From positions 2,604,001-2,668,000 of the forward strand of contig JBLDXI010000013.1 in NCBI GenBank assembly GCA_047495785.1: a DNA stretch of 64,000 nucleotides, in the 5' to 3' direction. Shown piece by piece: positions 36,595 to 48,293 of this stretch. Under the pieces are notes generated by a model. That model was given only the letters and a program-made list of their open reading frames with translations, was not told the DNA's origin and ran no database searches. The DNA is from Lepidodermella squamata. Taxonomy: Eukaryota; Gastrotricha. Both the position numbers and the translations under genes were made by a program. Position 1 is the first letter of the stretch; each line of letters starts with the position of its first letter.

Positions 36595-39308
36595 TCAAAG
36601 CTCCGTTTTGCTTTGTTCTTGACTCTCGGTTTCATTGTCCTGCTCTGATGTTTGCGTGGATACGCTGCAAAAATTGCTAGAACCCGTTCCGCGATGTGTC
36701 CTGTGGTGTAAACCGTCTCGATACTCTGGACTTGTCTCGTCAATAGAATAAATAGGCCTGGATCCGTAGACAGATGAAACTTTCCGGAAATGATGAGCGT
36801 GATTCGCGTTATCTGCATTTGACTGGGGAGAAGCTGGATCCTGACTTGCCGAGTCTGGAGTTTCCATCTCAGTGCCAACTGAAAGAAAAATATTAATCAG
36901 GTCCATGTTTTTTCTCACTATACCTACCTGTCATGGGAATTCCACCGTAGAAGTTTGGTGCTGTTGTCTCAAGAAGCTTCATTAATCTAGCCTCTTGGAC
37001 GTGGTGATCATCAGAAGATGTTGAAACGCCGTCAGCATGCATGCCAACGACTGTCGAATATTTCCTCTGCGGGAAAAGAGAAATTTCGTTCGCAGTTACT
37101 GATCTTGATCTCCCGAATCGTAGTTCGCTGCGAGATGAAGTATGAGTGAGCCCAGAAACCACCGAAACGGTATGTCTTAAGCGGCTGATAATTTCCTTCT
37201 CCGTCGGTTCAGCCGTTTTATTCTCGGGTTTGACCAGCGATGAGCGATACTCGTTTATCGCATTTTCAATATTATCAGCGTAATTGAAATTTTCCAATCC
37301 ACTCGCTTCGAGTTGAAGCCTGACTTTGTCCGATAAATTTGCGAAAATGATATGCTTCTTTCGGCGAAATGCCATAGCCAATATCATATGCCAAGCCTTG
37401 AATTAAACAACGATATAATTTTGATAGGTGACGCTTTATTTGTTACCTGCAGTCCAGTAAAATCGAACCCTGTAACAAATCGACAGTCCAAGACAAAATG
37501 AGTGCTGTCCATCGCAAAGATCAGAGCCATCTTATCAATAAATTTGTCGACAGATGGATACTTCATTCCGTGCGACAGTTGAACCACAGTGACAGTCTGA
37601 TTTTCATCGTTCGAGTCCACGGCAATAATCGTGTCGACAGGCTCATGCGTCACTGAAAGCTGCATGTGAATGACGCCGTGCAAAAATGTGAGCATATTCA
37701 ATAGAAGAGCTATTTTAGGGACATTTTTACGAAAATCACAAAAATTTGTTTTCGAAGTAAAATTAATTACCAATTAAAATTCCATACGCCAAATCGAAAA
37801 ATAAGCAAAGAAGGAAGGTGGCGATGAAGAGGAAGAGGTCAGGCTTGTACTCCCGCCAGATCTTGATTATCGCCCTGTAGTCAAACAAATGATGAGCAGC
37901 CGCGACAAGAATAGCAGAGAGAGATGCTTTAGGAACGTAGAAAAACACTTCGGTTAAACAACCGATCGAGACTACGATGATAATGACGCTGACCAGAGTA
38001 CTCAACGGCGTTCGAACTTTGCATTGGTCATTCAAGGCTGTTTTTGCCGTAGCAACCGTAATTGGGTAGGCGTAGTAACAGCTTTGAATGGCATTCCCCA
38101 AACCGATTGCCAACAATTCTTGAGTCGCGTCAATGCGATAGCCGTTTTTGCGAGCCAGCGATTTCAAAATCGCGAACATTTCCATAATAGCCATAAGAGG
38201 CATGATGATAAATGCGACGGATAGCGTAGATAAAACTTCCTGAGTGCCCTGAAGGAGCTCCTCTTTTTCTTCGAATGCTGTTCCGTTATCGATTGGTATC
38301 TTGGTCACGTTGTAGACCTGAAATCTTGGAAATCTCGGAATCGGAAAGCCAGGTTTTATATAACCAACTACGGTCAACTTTTCCCCCATATCAGGGTTCG
38401 TCGAAAACAAATGGTAAGCAACACCAGTTGTAACGATGAAAACTATGACGTTTCTCGAAGCTACGACTAATCGAAGAATGTTCAACAAAGTTTCTTTTAA
38501 CTGGGGACGTTGCGTTGGACGGCGGTTGATAAATTCGACGAAAATCATGTGCGAATACTCAACAATCAACAAGAAAGCAAGAGATGTGAAACCGAATATC
38601 ACGTCAAGATTTCGAATTTCGTCGCGCCGATCGTAGACATTTTTCACTTGTTTCACGAACACGCCTGGCGAGTCGTAAGGTGACTTGTGAAGTCCGAACA
38701 TTGTTTTCAGCTGGCTAGCAGTGATTGCAAAGGCAGATGCAGACGTGAACCCGCTGACGACAGGGATCGAAAATAAATTTACGATAAAACCGAGTTTGAA
38801 TACGCCGATCAAAATTAAAATAATTCCGTTGCTTAGAGCAAGAATAGACGCGTAGGTGTTGTCACCTATCGAAGAGAGCGGATTCAGGACGTTGAACTGA
38901 GCCAAAATCATGGAACCAATAGCCGAAGGTCCGACAATCGCATCCTTCGATGTTCCGAGGAAAATGTATATCAGTTGGCCGATGAAGCTGCTGTAGAGTC
39001 CAAACTCTGGTCGAAGATAAGCCATCTGCGCATAAGCCTGAAGGTTTTAATATAAAAAAATGCACGTTTTCTATTTCGACTGGTGAATGGCAGATACCAA
39101 TGATATTGGCAGTAAAGTCAGTCCAACTGTTAGTCCCGCCACGAGGTCATAAGGTGCGTCGGCTAATCTAGATGAAAAAATGAGTAAATGTTGCAGTCTC
39201 ACAAAATCGCCGAATTGAATACTTGTAATTCGGCAGCCACTTGGTGATGGGTACAGTATTCTTCATCCATTCTCTGGGGTTCTCCTTGAGTTGCTTGATC
39301 AGCTTCAT
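36595..39308 (-). CDS. SLC26/SulP-family anion transporter
   Basis: Multipass membrane anion exchanger (chloride, bicarbonate, sulfate, oxalate or iodide depending on the member). Six exons: 39223-39308, 39098-39167, 37771-39037, 37447-37709, 36928-37396 and 36595-36878; 812 residues. The short N-terminus (WLPNYK) leads to the SulP signature DLVAGLTVGLTLLP and then YLRPEFGLYSSF...FLGTSKDAIVGPSAI (anion-site region between TM1 and TM3). The membrane core of about 12-14 helices ends near FDLAYGILI. A cytosolic STAS domain follows (VIHMQL, CRFVTGFDFTGLQ, ILAMAFRRKKHIIFANL), interrupted by the usual variable loop, then a long Ser-rich tail. The SLC26 subtype cannot be set from sequence reading alone. 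The first 28 residues look short for the family, so an upstream exon remains possible. Confidence 0.93.
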
Positions 39309-40244
39309 TTCAACTTTATGTGAAAGCAAGCCTAAAGAATTCTAGGCGCGCTACATACGATACAGTTGTTTTTAATGTATGACGAGCATCTCAGCTTCTG
39401 GCCTTGAGAAACGCATAACAGTGACATTGGCAATTGGCAGCAACAATACAATGGGATTATATACAAGGAAAGAAAGGCGGTTGTTGTAATTTCTTTGGCT
39501 ACTTGAACGCCAGAACAATATTTCTTTGTGCCCAACCCTGGAGGCGGCAAAGGTTGTTTTAATTAATACCATATACTTTCTTACAAAGCTCGTCAATACA
39601 ATATTATCATTCAGTCTTTGTTTGATTATTCTGCGCCTCATCTGCGCCTGATAAAAAACACTGCACGTTTGGCCTGTACTATAACGTCCTTTCAAGGAGG
39701 TCAACGGCCGTTGTATTGTGAATAGCACGATATCCGGAAAATATCCAGACCGACGAAAACTATTTTATGATCAACATTTTCATTTTTTAAACACAATGCG
39801 TTCAGCTGAATGAATGTGAAAAAGTGAGCTGGAAATATGAAGTCGAGAGTTGTGATCGGATCCGGCTCCCGGGCTGGGAAGGCTGAGGTCAATAAAATTA
39901 TCTTGCAATCACTGTCTGTCTGTTAAATGACAGCTATATAAATGACAGAAATGATTTGGGTGAATATTATGAATATGTCAGGGAGATTCCCGCTTGCCCG
40001 AAGCCTGAATATACAGGATAAAATCCAGAAAATTCCAAACCAAGCTACTGAGTCCCATAATATATAAGATGGAACTGGAAAATGTTGCGTGCCTACATTA
40101 ATTAAGTGGAAGAGGCGCCTTAATTTTCGCGGCATAAGAACTCGAGAAAAACGCGTGCGATATTAAAAATGCGTTTTTTCGAGAAAACAACCAACTTTTT
40201 AAAACCAAGGCTTGAGGTAGAAAATCCCACTTCTTAATTCCTAA
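39309..40244. other. No recognisable gene upstream of SLC26
   Basis: About 940 bp between the divergent SLC26 and PPxY genes, so it presumably holds both promoters. Frames at 39372-39728 and 39701-39892 show no homology. No RNA gene or repeat was seen. Confidence 0.5.
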
Positions 40245-40589
40245 ATGCAATCTCTGGATTATTTTTGTCGCACTGTTATGGAACTTGCCGAGCCACCACC
40301 GTCCTATACCGATGTTAACGCCTTGACAGGCAAGCCCCCAAGCTACGCGAGACTGGTAGACGCGATCGATCCGCCATGGATGATGCCCCCTCCAGCCGGT
40401 GCTTCGTTGACGCAAATTTCGGCTATTCGCATGCACGCGCCACTAGATGACAGCGGCAAGCACTCGTGCTGTCTAAACGTGTTCATCATTTTATGCACCA
40501 TCACTTGGCCTCTCCTCGCCCTGATGGTACTTTTCTTGGGAGCCGCATATTTCATCCACGAGACTAGCAATTTCTCACGACAAGCCTAA
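40245..40589 (+). CDS. Small single-pass membrane protein with two PPSY motifs
   Basis: Intronless frame of 114 residues; the second ATG at 40278 (G at -3 and +4) is the better start and gives 103 residues. The N-terminal half is Pro-rich with two PPxY motifs 14 residues apart (EPPPSYTDV, KPPSYARLV) and a PPWMMPPP run. A Cys pair (SCCLN) precedes one hydrophobic helix (VFIILCTITWPLLALMVLFL) and a short tail. PPxY motifs bind the WW domains of Nedd4-type ubiquitin ligases. Small PPxY membrane proteins (NDFIP, WBP1/VOPP1 and LITAF-like groups) act as ligase adaptors in endosomal sorting. I find no family fingerprint of those groups, so the role is inferred from motif layout only. The Cys pair next to the helix could be palmitoylated. 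Confidence 0.65.
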   Translation: MQSLDYFCRTVMELAEPPPSYTDVNALTGKPPSYARLVDAIDPPWMMPPPAGASLTQISAIRMHAPLDDSGKHSCCLNVFIILCTITWPLLALMVLFLGAAYFIHETSNFSRQA

Positions 40590-41545
40590 GAAATAATAAA
40601 AAATTCGCGGTTTCATCGTCTCAACGCTGCAGAGGTGTTGATATATTTTCTGATTGCAATTCTCATTCCTGAAATAAATAATAGGTAAATACCTACTTCG
40701 TTTATAATCGTATCCATTCCAATTTAACCAATTTAACTTGAGCTTGGGATTTCATGTTATTCCAGGCGAATTGAAGACTGGGTTCTGCATAAAATCGTAT
40801 TTTTTGCCAAACAGGACATGTAAGCTCTAGTAAGAATAAACGTAATCGATCTTCATTCTCGAAAATCGAACTCGAAGCACGTGAGCCGTCGAATTCGAAT
40901 TACAGCGAAATTTTCCAACATAATGCCTAGGGTCATACAATTTTTCTTTAGAGAAAATTTACGTTTCGTGGATGGAAATCGAACCCAGAACCTCTATCCG
41001 ATCAGTCAAGCAGCAGTGTTATTAAAAAGCTGTTTAAAATTTATTGAAAGATTTTAAGTTTAATAGCGAAACTTCGGTGACCGCGCAACGAGCCAGGTAA
41101 CCTTTGTGGGCCCTTTCTGAAATGGCCAAGGTGTTCTGAAGTCTTTAGACAATCATTAGCGCTTTATTAAATTAATGCAACTTAGCAGGAGCGTCAATAT
41201 AGATACTAATTAGCCCCCACCGCCCCTACGGGCCGCTGTAATGATGGGCAGAGCTCATATCTTCCACAAACCAGCAATTCTTCAAGATCATTTGAATCTT
41301 CATGTAATGCACATAATACTCGTTAACTCGTTGAACAAATCGTGCGAACGTCGTTTGACTTTGTTCGGTCACTTCAAGGCACTTTTTCTCAAATTTAGTT
41401 GAAAACAAACGCGTTTACCGTTCCATCTTGACATAAGATGAGCTCTTTATTATCAAAACTTGACATACAATACAATAGCATCTCGATATATGCAGGCAAT
41501 TTTTCTTCCATCGGAAAACAAAACATGAAATTTTGTAAATTCAGA
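40590..41545. other. Intergenic; contains a tRNA-like B-box fragment
   Basis: About 950 bp holding the PPxY gene 3' end (aataataaaa near 40590, aataaataat near 40675) and the EMC6 3' flank. On the minus strand, 40974-40985 reads ggttcgatttcc, close to a tRNA B box, after a gatagaggttctggg stretch. The matching 5' half of a tRNA is not there, so it is at best a tRNA-derived fragment. Confidence 0.4.
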
Positions 41546-41902
41546 CTAGTAAACATGTACGATGCCGTAGAAGAACGTCCAGAACAGGATGTAGGTGAGC
41601 AAATTGTTCGAAAATGAGCCGGTCACAACAAAGGACCATTGCGCGAAAAACGCGCCGATCTGGTTGCCGGTTTTCCACGACATCAGGCCAATGAAAAATC
41701 CGTACAGGAATACGAAAAACACGAAACCGAGAATACCAGTCATGCCAACTATGCCGGCAGTACAGCCACCGAGTAGGAAAACCGCAGTTCGGCAAAACTC
41801 CAATAGCCCTGAGTTGTGTTGAAGCGCCTGGGTGCTGTACGATAGCGGTTCATCGACGGGAACGAACGAGGCCGGATTTTGGACAACGGTACGGCTCGAC
41901 AT
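41546..41902 (-). CDS. EMC6: ER membrane protein complex subunit 6
   Basis: Small core subunit of the EMC, the ER insertase for tail-anchored and multipass proteins. Intronless, 118 residues (human 110), ATG at 41900-41902. After a polar N-terminus comes LLEFCRTAVFLLGGCTAGIVGMTGILGF (human [27 protein letters not shown]), then a second helix pair and the near-invariant C-terminus YILFWTFFYGIVHVY (human YVLFWTFLYGMVHVY). Three hydrophobic helices are visible. EMC3, a partner in the same complex, is also in this window at 60359-61144, but on the other strand and far away, so the two are not co-regulated by position. Confidence 0.95.
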   Translation of the reverse strand: MSSRTVVQNPASFVPVDEPLSYSTQALQHNSGLLEFCRTAVFLLGGCTAGIVGMTGILGFVFFVFLYGFFIGLMSWKTGNQIGAFFAQWSFVVTGSFSNNLLTYILFWTFFYGIVHVY

Positions 41903-42241
41903 TTTGATGTTTAATAAAATCTACGAAAAAACTGAACTCGTAAAATGAATACATAAGCCTTTCAATTTAAATACGAAAATAATCAGCAGTCTGATTTGTT
42001 TTACCCGATTCCCGCGTGTTAACAACATAAAATATCTCAAAAAATCATCAATAAATTGCTCAATCACCGCAGCAAAAACGAAAAATCCAACGCAATAATC
42101 GAGGAAGTGCAAATCTGTTTTTCCGTGGATATAAAAATCGATATCATCTACGGTTGCATTTCGTTGGAAAAAATCACAAGACTCGAATGATTTTGCAAAA
42201 GAAATCGCAACAACAAATCATTTAGGCCATGCGATTTTCTC
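41903..42241. other. Short intergenic gap, EMC6 to FPGS
   Basis: About 340 bp between two minus-strand genes. It would hold the EMC6 promoter and the FPGS 3' end. Nothing further is visible. Confidence 0.5.
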
Positions 42242-44036
42242 TCAAGCAACAGGCTCATCGAGGGCTTCAAGAGTTGCCCCGACCAAATACAGGCTACCTG
42301 TTACAAGTATGTGACACCCATCCGGGTATTTTTGTTCAATTTTAGTCACCGCCTCTTCGACTGTTGTCGCAACTTCGGCGACTGATGACGCGTTTTCAGT
42401 AGCCGTCAGCCAAAAATTGGCCATTTCGCGACATCTCGCCACTTGGTCTTGATGCGTCGAGACATTGTACGCTGAGTCTACAGCTGGCGGTAGATAGGCG
42501 ACGGTCGGGCTGAAAACAGCCATGTCGAAGGGTTTGGATTGGCGCGCGACTTGGATGAATACTGATAGGAATTCGTCAAAATTGCGAGGGCCGGTTGTGT
42601 TGAAGAGCAGGACGCTTGCGGCGGCGTGATTGTCGCTGAAAAACCAGTCTGCGCACAGTTTAATGCTTTCCGGGGTGTGAGCACCGTCGATGAAGAAGGT
42701 GTAAGGGCCTCTGGTGATTCGCTGGAACCGGCCCGGCCAGCGAGTTTCTCTGAGCCCGGTTAGCATGGCATGGCTGGGTCGAAAAGCTGTAGCCATCAAA
42801 TCATGAACTCTGAAACTAAAAAGTAGAAATATGTAGAGTTGCTATGGCAAAATCTTACTAATTAATCGAAAAATCTTATTTATTATTATAATATACCAGA
42901 ATTTTTTTGGTATTGTTATAGAAAAAATTAAGGAGGAATTTTAACGGTTCAAATCTCTCAATTATAAACTCTTATTGTGAACGAGATTTGAGAAAAATAA
43001 TAAAAAATTACTTGTTAATGGAAGACTTTGAATCGATGTTGCGCGATTGCGTCCAGGCATTGACTAGCTGAAGGGCCAAACTCGCATTGGCACGTTGCAC
43101 CACACCATCGAGGCCCAAATTGTGCGCATTTTGATGATTGGACGACGAAGATAACGAATCATCCGATGAAAAATACGCATCATAGGGCGGAGCGACAGCA
43201 AGAGGGCACTCGGCTTTCGCAGCTCGCTCAATCAACACACGCATAGCTTCTTCGGGCTGCGGTTGCGTGAAGGCTGGAACGCCACTTTTGAAAATTCCAG
43301 CTTTATGCCACGCGATTTTAGCGATTGTATCACCCAACATAGCGATATGATCAAGACCTAAAGCGGAAACACCGCACACAACCGGCCGCCTTAATATATT
43401 CGTTGCGTCGTATTCGCCGCCAATACCGACCTCGATCACAGCAACATCGACGCCCTCTTTCAGAAAGACTTCAAACGCCAACAGGGTTAAAAAGTGAAAA
43501 TAACCAGGCAGCGGCAGTTTCGAGTTCAGCCGCAGCCTCTCGCTAACTGAGTTAAAATACCGGGCGAATAGTTCCGGTGAAATTGGCCGACCATCCAGCC
43601 GAATTCGCTCCCTGGCCTGCCGTAGATGAGGCGAGGTGAACAGACCGGTTTTAAACCCACTATGCCGCAGCATCGACTCGGTGAAAGCGCAAGTTGAGCC
43701 TTTTCCTTTCGTTCCGGAGACATGAACCGCATTTAGCCGGTCTAGATCGGACACAGTATAGCCGAGACAATCCAACCATTTTGTCATAAGTTCCAGCACT
43801 TCCGAAGATTGCTTGTTGAGGTTCCGCGGTAGACTGATGAAAACCTGCATATTGTTCAGGGCAGTGACGGCTCGGTCGTATTCGGCGCATTTCGCACGTT
43901 GCGAGTGAAGCGGCCGGAAAGTGGCGGATAAGCCGCCACTAACTGGTTGCTGCGTCATCAACGCCTGCTGCACGAAATGGCCGTTAGTTTTGCTGAGAGC
44001 CGATAGAAAAACAGCGGTAAGTTTACCGAGAAACAT
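42242..44036 (-). CDS. FPGS: Folylpolyglutamate synthase
   Basis: ATP-dependent enzyme that adds glutamates to folates, trapping them in cytosol and mitochondria. Two exons, 43012-44036 and 42242-42809, give 530 residues (human 587). The first about 50 residues are hydrophobic/basic and resemble a mitochondrial presequence, with a later Met before FRPLHSQRAKCAEYD as a possible cytosolic start. Mur-ligase motifs: the P-loop HVSGTKGKGSTCAFTE, SPHLRQARERIRLDG, PVVCGVSALGLDHIAMLGDTIAKIAWHKAGIFK, VIEVGIGGEYDATN, and in the C-terminal domain RGPYTFFIDGAHTPESI, LLFNTTGPRNFD and ILVTGSLYLVGATLEAL. All the catalytic P-loop and metal-binding regions look intact. Confidence 0.95.
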
Positions 44037-44505
44037 ACATCGAACACGAAAAAATTACACAAAAAAATAGAAATCTAAAAAAAAAATAGAACAATTTGTA
44101 ACAAGGCAATTTTAATTGAGTTCGAAAAGCTGTGTGAAAAATTCAGTCCAAACAATTGTGCAAAGAGATCTCAGCTTGTGAGTAAAAAATATTGGTCACA
44201 AATCAACTCGACTTCTTTGAGACGGTGAAGAAATTTGACGAGTTCAAAAAGCTATCTGCCTTAATAAATGAGCCTTATCTACCTTAATCTGAGACAGACA
44301 GTGACACGTGACCGCCCACGATTATACCCGGAGATAACAGGCGTCTTAATTCAAAGTTCAATTTTTAATTAGCCTTAATAATAAAATACCGAAATCCATT
44401 TCTTACAAGTCGCCTTTGATTTGTGACTAACAGATGAGGAATATTATGAGGTATAAAAATTGAAAGCTTTATTATGATTCATGGAATCTCGTTTTAATAT
44501 CATCC
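44037..44505. other. Intergenic gap, FPGS to LRRCC1
   Basis: About 470 AT-rich bases between the FPGS start and the LRRCC1 stop, both on the minus strand. No coding frame, repeat or RNA gene was seen. Confidence 0.5.
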
Positions 44506-47452
44506 TCATTTCGCTGCTGGAATGTCGAGACCAACAAGTTGGCTAAGACCGGCTTGTAGCTGCTTGACCCGCTGCTCCATAGCGCGGCGTTGCGTCTCCG
44601 TTTCCGATAACAATACCCTCATTTCATCCTCGACTTGTCGCACCCGAGACTGCGCCTTGGCCACCTCGTTTTGCGCCTCGCTCCTCACACGTTCTAACTG
44701 CCGGGCGTGTTCGACCTGGGTCAAGTCTAGCTGCTCACGGAACCGGTCGTCCAACACCCGAATCCGCTCTCGCGCTGTTTCCAATTCCATTGCTAACTTA
44801 GTTTTCTCCTCATGCAACTGCTTCTCTTTTTCGACCGAATTGTTTTGCAGTTCGATAACTCGAGATTCGAGGTCGTTTATTCCCGTTATTCTCTCGCGCC
44901 ATTTTTCGTTGTCAGCCTGATGAGCGTGCTTTTCCGCAGCGAGTTGATTCTGCAGCTCAACCGCTCGTTTCTTCAACTCGGTCGCTCGTCGATCTGACGT
45001 TTCGAGCGCCTCGCTGGACTCCTTCAACTCGGCCTCTCGCTCATCGGCCAGTTTTTGCAAATCGACTATTTCAGCCCTCGCGTCTTTCAGCTGCTTCTCC
45101 CGCTCGAATAACGCGTCCTTCAACTTTCGAATCGTGTCCAATTGATCGTCGATAATTTTTGTTTTGATCTTCACAGCCTCGACTTCTTTGTCTAATTCGC
45201 GGCGTAACGTAGAGTTTTCAACGGTCAAAGATTCGATTTTCGACTCGAGGCGGCCTCGATCGGAAGATAGCTGGGCGCCTTGCTTGGCCAACTCCTCGCC
45301 CCAATGTTTCCGTTCTGACCTCAAACCTTCGACAAGCGATTGAAGGGCTTGTAATTCCGCTATCAATTTCACTTTTTCTTGTCTTAATAGATCAGCGGCT
45401 TGAGCTTGCTTCCGAATTTCTCCCAATTCACGCTCATAAGCTGCGATTTTTGAGTCAGCTTCGTTGAGTTTGGCGAGGTAAATCTTTTCCTGGTCAGATA
45501 ATTTCGCTTTCAGACCCTTGACGACATTAGTTAGTTGAGCTGATGCCTGCTGGTGTTGAGCTAATCGTTGTTCTGTGCTTTTCAAGGTGGATTTAGTTTT
45601 ACGCTCATCTTCAAGAGTCCGTTTTAGTTCCTCCTCAATTGTGTCATAACGGCCAGCTTCAATACGAAGGGCGTCGCGAAATTCATCTTCCAGCTGCCGA
45701 TACTTTGCATTTATTTCATCTACTCGCCGTTTTTCGGTTTCGAGACGTTCTTTCCATAGGGTCTCAATGGCGTTCATTCGCTCGGTGTAGTCGCGGCCGG
45801 AAACTTCGCGACGATATTCGCCCTCACGAGCTGCTAACGTAGCCTGAACATCCTGTAAACGACGTTCCAAATCAACGACTTGGCTGTGAAGCCGTTTAGA
45901 CTCTGCCTCGCTTTCTAATGCTCGTTTTTCTGCGAGCAACGTCTTTTTGGTAGATTCGTCTAAATCCAGCTTAACACGATCGACCTCAGCTTTCGATTTT
46001 TGGAGAAGAGATTCAAGTTCTGGAAGTCGTAAATTTGCCTCCTGAATTTGATTTCGGAGTCTTTTCATCTCTTCTTCGGCCTTCAAACGGGCTGAATGTT
46101 CGATTTCTGTCGTAGTTGCAATATCCTGACATTGCCTGATGCGTTCTTCCATTGACCTAACTGAGTCAGCGAGTTTCTTCGCAGCCATTTCTGCCTTGAA
46201 ACGACGCTCTCTTTCCGACTCGACCTGTCGAATCAGTTCGGTGAAGGTTTTAACAGCCTCGCGCCGATGCTCCGCGTCTTCGTTTTTCGGCGTTGGTGCT
46301 TTTCTCACCGGCTTTTCTTGAGCTTGAACACCAGCATCGGCGATTTTCACCTTTTTCTCCTCGATTAAGGCGGCTGATTGCTGACCGACGGAAGATTTTA
46401 GCCGGGATAATTCGCTTTCAAGCTCTTTCAGTCGATTTTCATATAAGGCCATTGTTTTACTCTCCGCATCTTCGACTCGTTTTTTCGGCGAAATTGAAGG
46501 CGATTGAGGGGTAGTTTCTTCCTCGTCTTCGTCAATCGGGTTATCGAGTTTTTCCAGTTCATTTTGTTGCGTTTGTCTGATTCGAGCTAAAACTGCATCG
46601 ACATGAGGCGTTCTCACCGGTGGTTTTCCTTTATTAGGGCTAGATTTGACTTTTGGTTTTGGGTCTTCCTCAAGTTCTGCCACGAAATTACTGTCGATAA
46701 GTGAAAGAACTAGATCACTCATCACGTCTTCCTGTTGCAACCAGCCGTTATCAACAATGGGATTTCCGTATCGATCATTGCCGTCGAGAACTGTGAGAGT
46801 TTTCAGCGAAGACATAATTCGACCACGGTATGAAGAAATTGAGCAGACTGGGTTGGTCGCGTCGTCTTTTTCAAGGTAGAGCTCATGAAGAGAGGTGAAT
46901 TCGCAGAAAGCAGCGATTATCAGGTCAATTGATGAGATGCTATTGCCCTGAAGATCAACTCGTTCGAGCGCACATTGACTCATATTAGTCAGTGAAAGTT
47001 GTCGGAAACCTTGTAGACCGGTAATTCGATTGTATGCCAAGTTCGCATAGCGAAGATTCCTAAATAATAAATTTCGAAAATTTAATTTGTATTATTCAAT
47101 TCTGTAAGAAAATTTACCTCAGTTTCGCAATTGAGGCCACTGTGACGAGTCGATTTGAAGCTAAATTCAGGTAGACCAGCTCGTGAAGTTCATTCAGCCC
47201 GTTCATGCTTGCCAAACGATTCGATGAAAGATCGAGAAATCGCAGTGTATCACCGAGATGTTCAAGTCCGCGAATAACTGATATGTTATTTCCATGTAGA
47301 TTGATACTGACAAGGTACCGGTAGTGGGAAACCAGTTCAGGTACTTCTTGCAGACCGCGGTCAATTAAACTGAGTTCACGATTCATATTCAATGGGGCTG
47401 AATGAGAGGAACCCGGCTGATTTTCCAACTTCTTAGTCGCAGATTTTCTCAT
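44506..47452 (-). CDS. LRRCC1: Leucine-rich repeat and coiled-coil centrosomal protein
   Basis: Centrosome/distal-centriole protein implicated in spindle pole and cilium structure. Two exons, 47118-47452 and 44506-47059, give 962 residues (human 1032). The N-terminal quarter has about four LRRs (LVSINLHGNNISVIRGLEHL, LRFLDLSSNRLASMNGL, LVYLNLASNRL, LERVDLQGNSISSIDL) capped by LYLEKDDATNPVC and LTVLDGNDRYGNP, as in human LRRCC1. The rest is one long coiled coil. Diagnostic matches are ETEKRRVDEINAKYRQLEDE, LRSERKHWGEELAKQGAQLS and KIKTKIIDDQLDTIRKLKD (human RTERKVWGHELAQQGSSLA and IKCKIIDDQTETIRKLKD). The intron sits in the LRR region. The start at 47450-47452 is the first ATG. Confidence 0.93.
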
Positions 47453-47532
47453 TTTTCAAGAAAATCTATTAAAAAATCAGAAAATTTAAAATTCAAAATT
47501 TATACAAATAAGATAACAAATGGCAGAGAAAA

Positions 47533-48027
47533 TTAATCATTGAGCCAATCTCTTCGCAGCGCCTTGTAAGCCTGCATTTCCTTTTGGAATAAACGACTAA
47601 GTTCAGCCAACATGATTGCCTTGAAACGGCGATACGACGCAATTCGATCGCGAGCGTGGTCGTTTTCTTTCACGGCTTTCGTCATCGCTTGAACAGTGTA
47701 ACACTCCGGATTTTTACCAGCATCGACAAATTCGAGCACATCGCGAGGCACCATCAATCGCTCGGCCGGGCCGCGTTTCAAGCGATCGAGTTCAGCGAGT
47801 TCTTGCACGATTCCCGTAATTTTTCCGTTGATAAGCGCCTGACTCTGCGGCTGGACATCGCTTACGATGATTCCGAGCTCGCGAGCGTGTTCAGTGCACA
47901 GCTCTAAATGATCGCGAATCGACTGTATAATTGCCGCATCGTCCGCAGCCGCTGCTCCGCCATCAGCTCCATTATATCCATCTTCACCATAGCCATTATC
48001 GTGATTTTGATCGTAGTTTTGGTCCAT
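47533..48027 (-). CDS. MED10: Mediator complex subunit 10
   Basis: Middle-module subunit of Mediator, which links transcription factors to RNA polymerase II. Intronless. The ATG at 48025-48027 gives 164 residues; an in-frame ATG at 48052-48054 would add nine. A Gly/Ala/Asp-rich N-terminal extension of about 40 residues precedes the conserved core: HARELGIIVSDVQPQSQALINGKI (human NIRQLGIIVSDFQPSSQAGLNQKL), MVPRDVLEFVDAGKNPECYT (VPLEVFEYIDQGRNPQLYT) and RFKAIMLAELSRLFQKEM (KFKSLLIQELSKVFPEDM). Human MED10 is 135 residues, so the extension explains the extra length. It lies 80 bp from the LRRCC1 start on the same strand. Confidence 0.95.
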   Translation of the reverse strand: MDQNYDQNHDNGYGEDGYNGADGGAAAADDAAIIQSIRDHLELCTEHARELGIIVSDVQPQSQALINGKITGIVQELAELDRLKRGPAERLMVPRDVLEFVDAGKNPECYTVQAMTKAVKENDHARDRIASYRRFKAIMLAELSRLFQKEMQAYKALRRDWLND

Positions 48028-48293
48028 AATTGTTTCAAAAAATCTAAGAATCATATGAAATGAAATTGAACCATCACTGATTTTTTAATAATATAATCAT
48101 CGATAATTTAAATCACAAAGCACCAATGAAAAAATCATGATATCATTACATGGACAGTTTTTCCAACATCAAAATATCGCCTTATTATACCTATGCGGTT
48201 TGCGTAAATGGAACAACCGTTTTCATTGATATTACACATTTAAATATTTTATTATGAATTCAGAAGAGGGGATATCTCTTTGAATTGCTAAAT

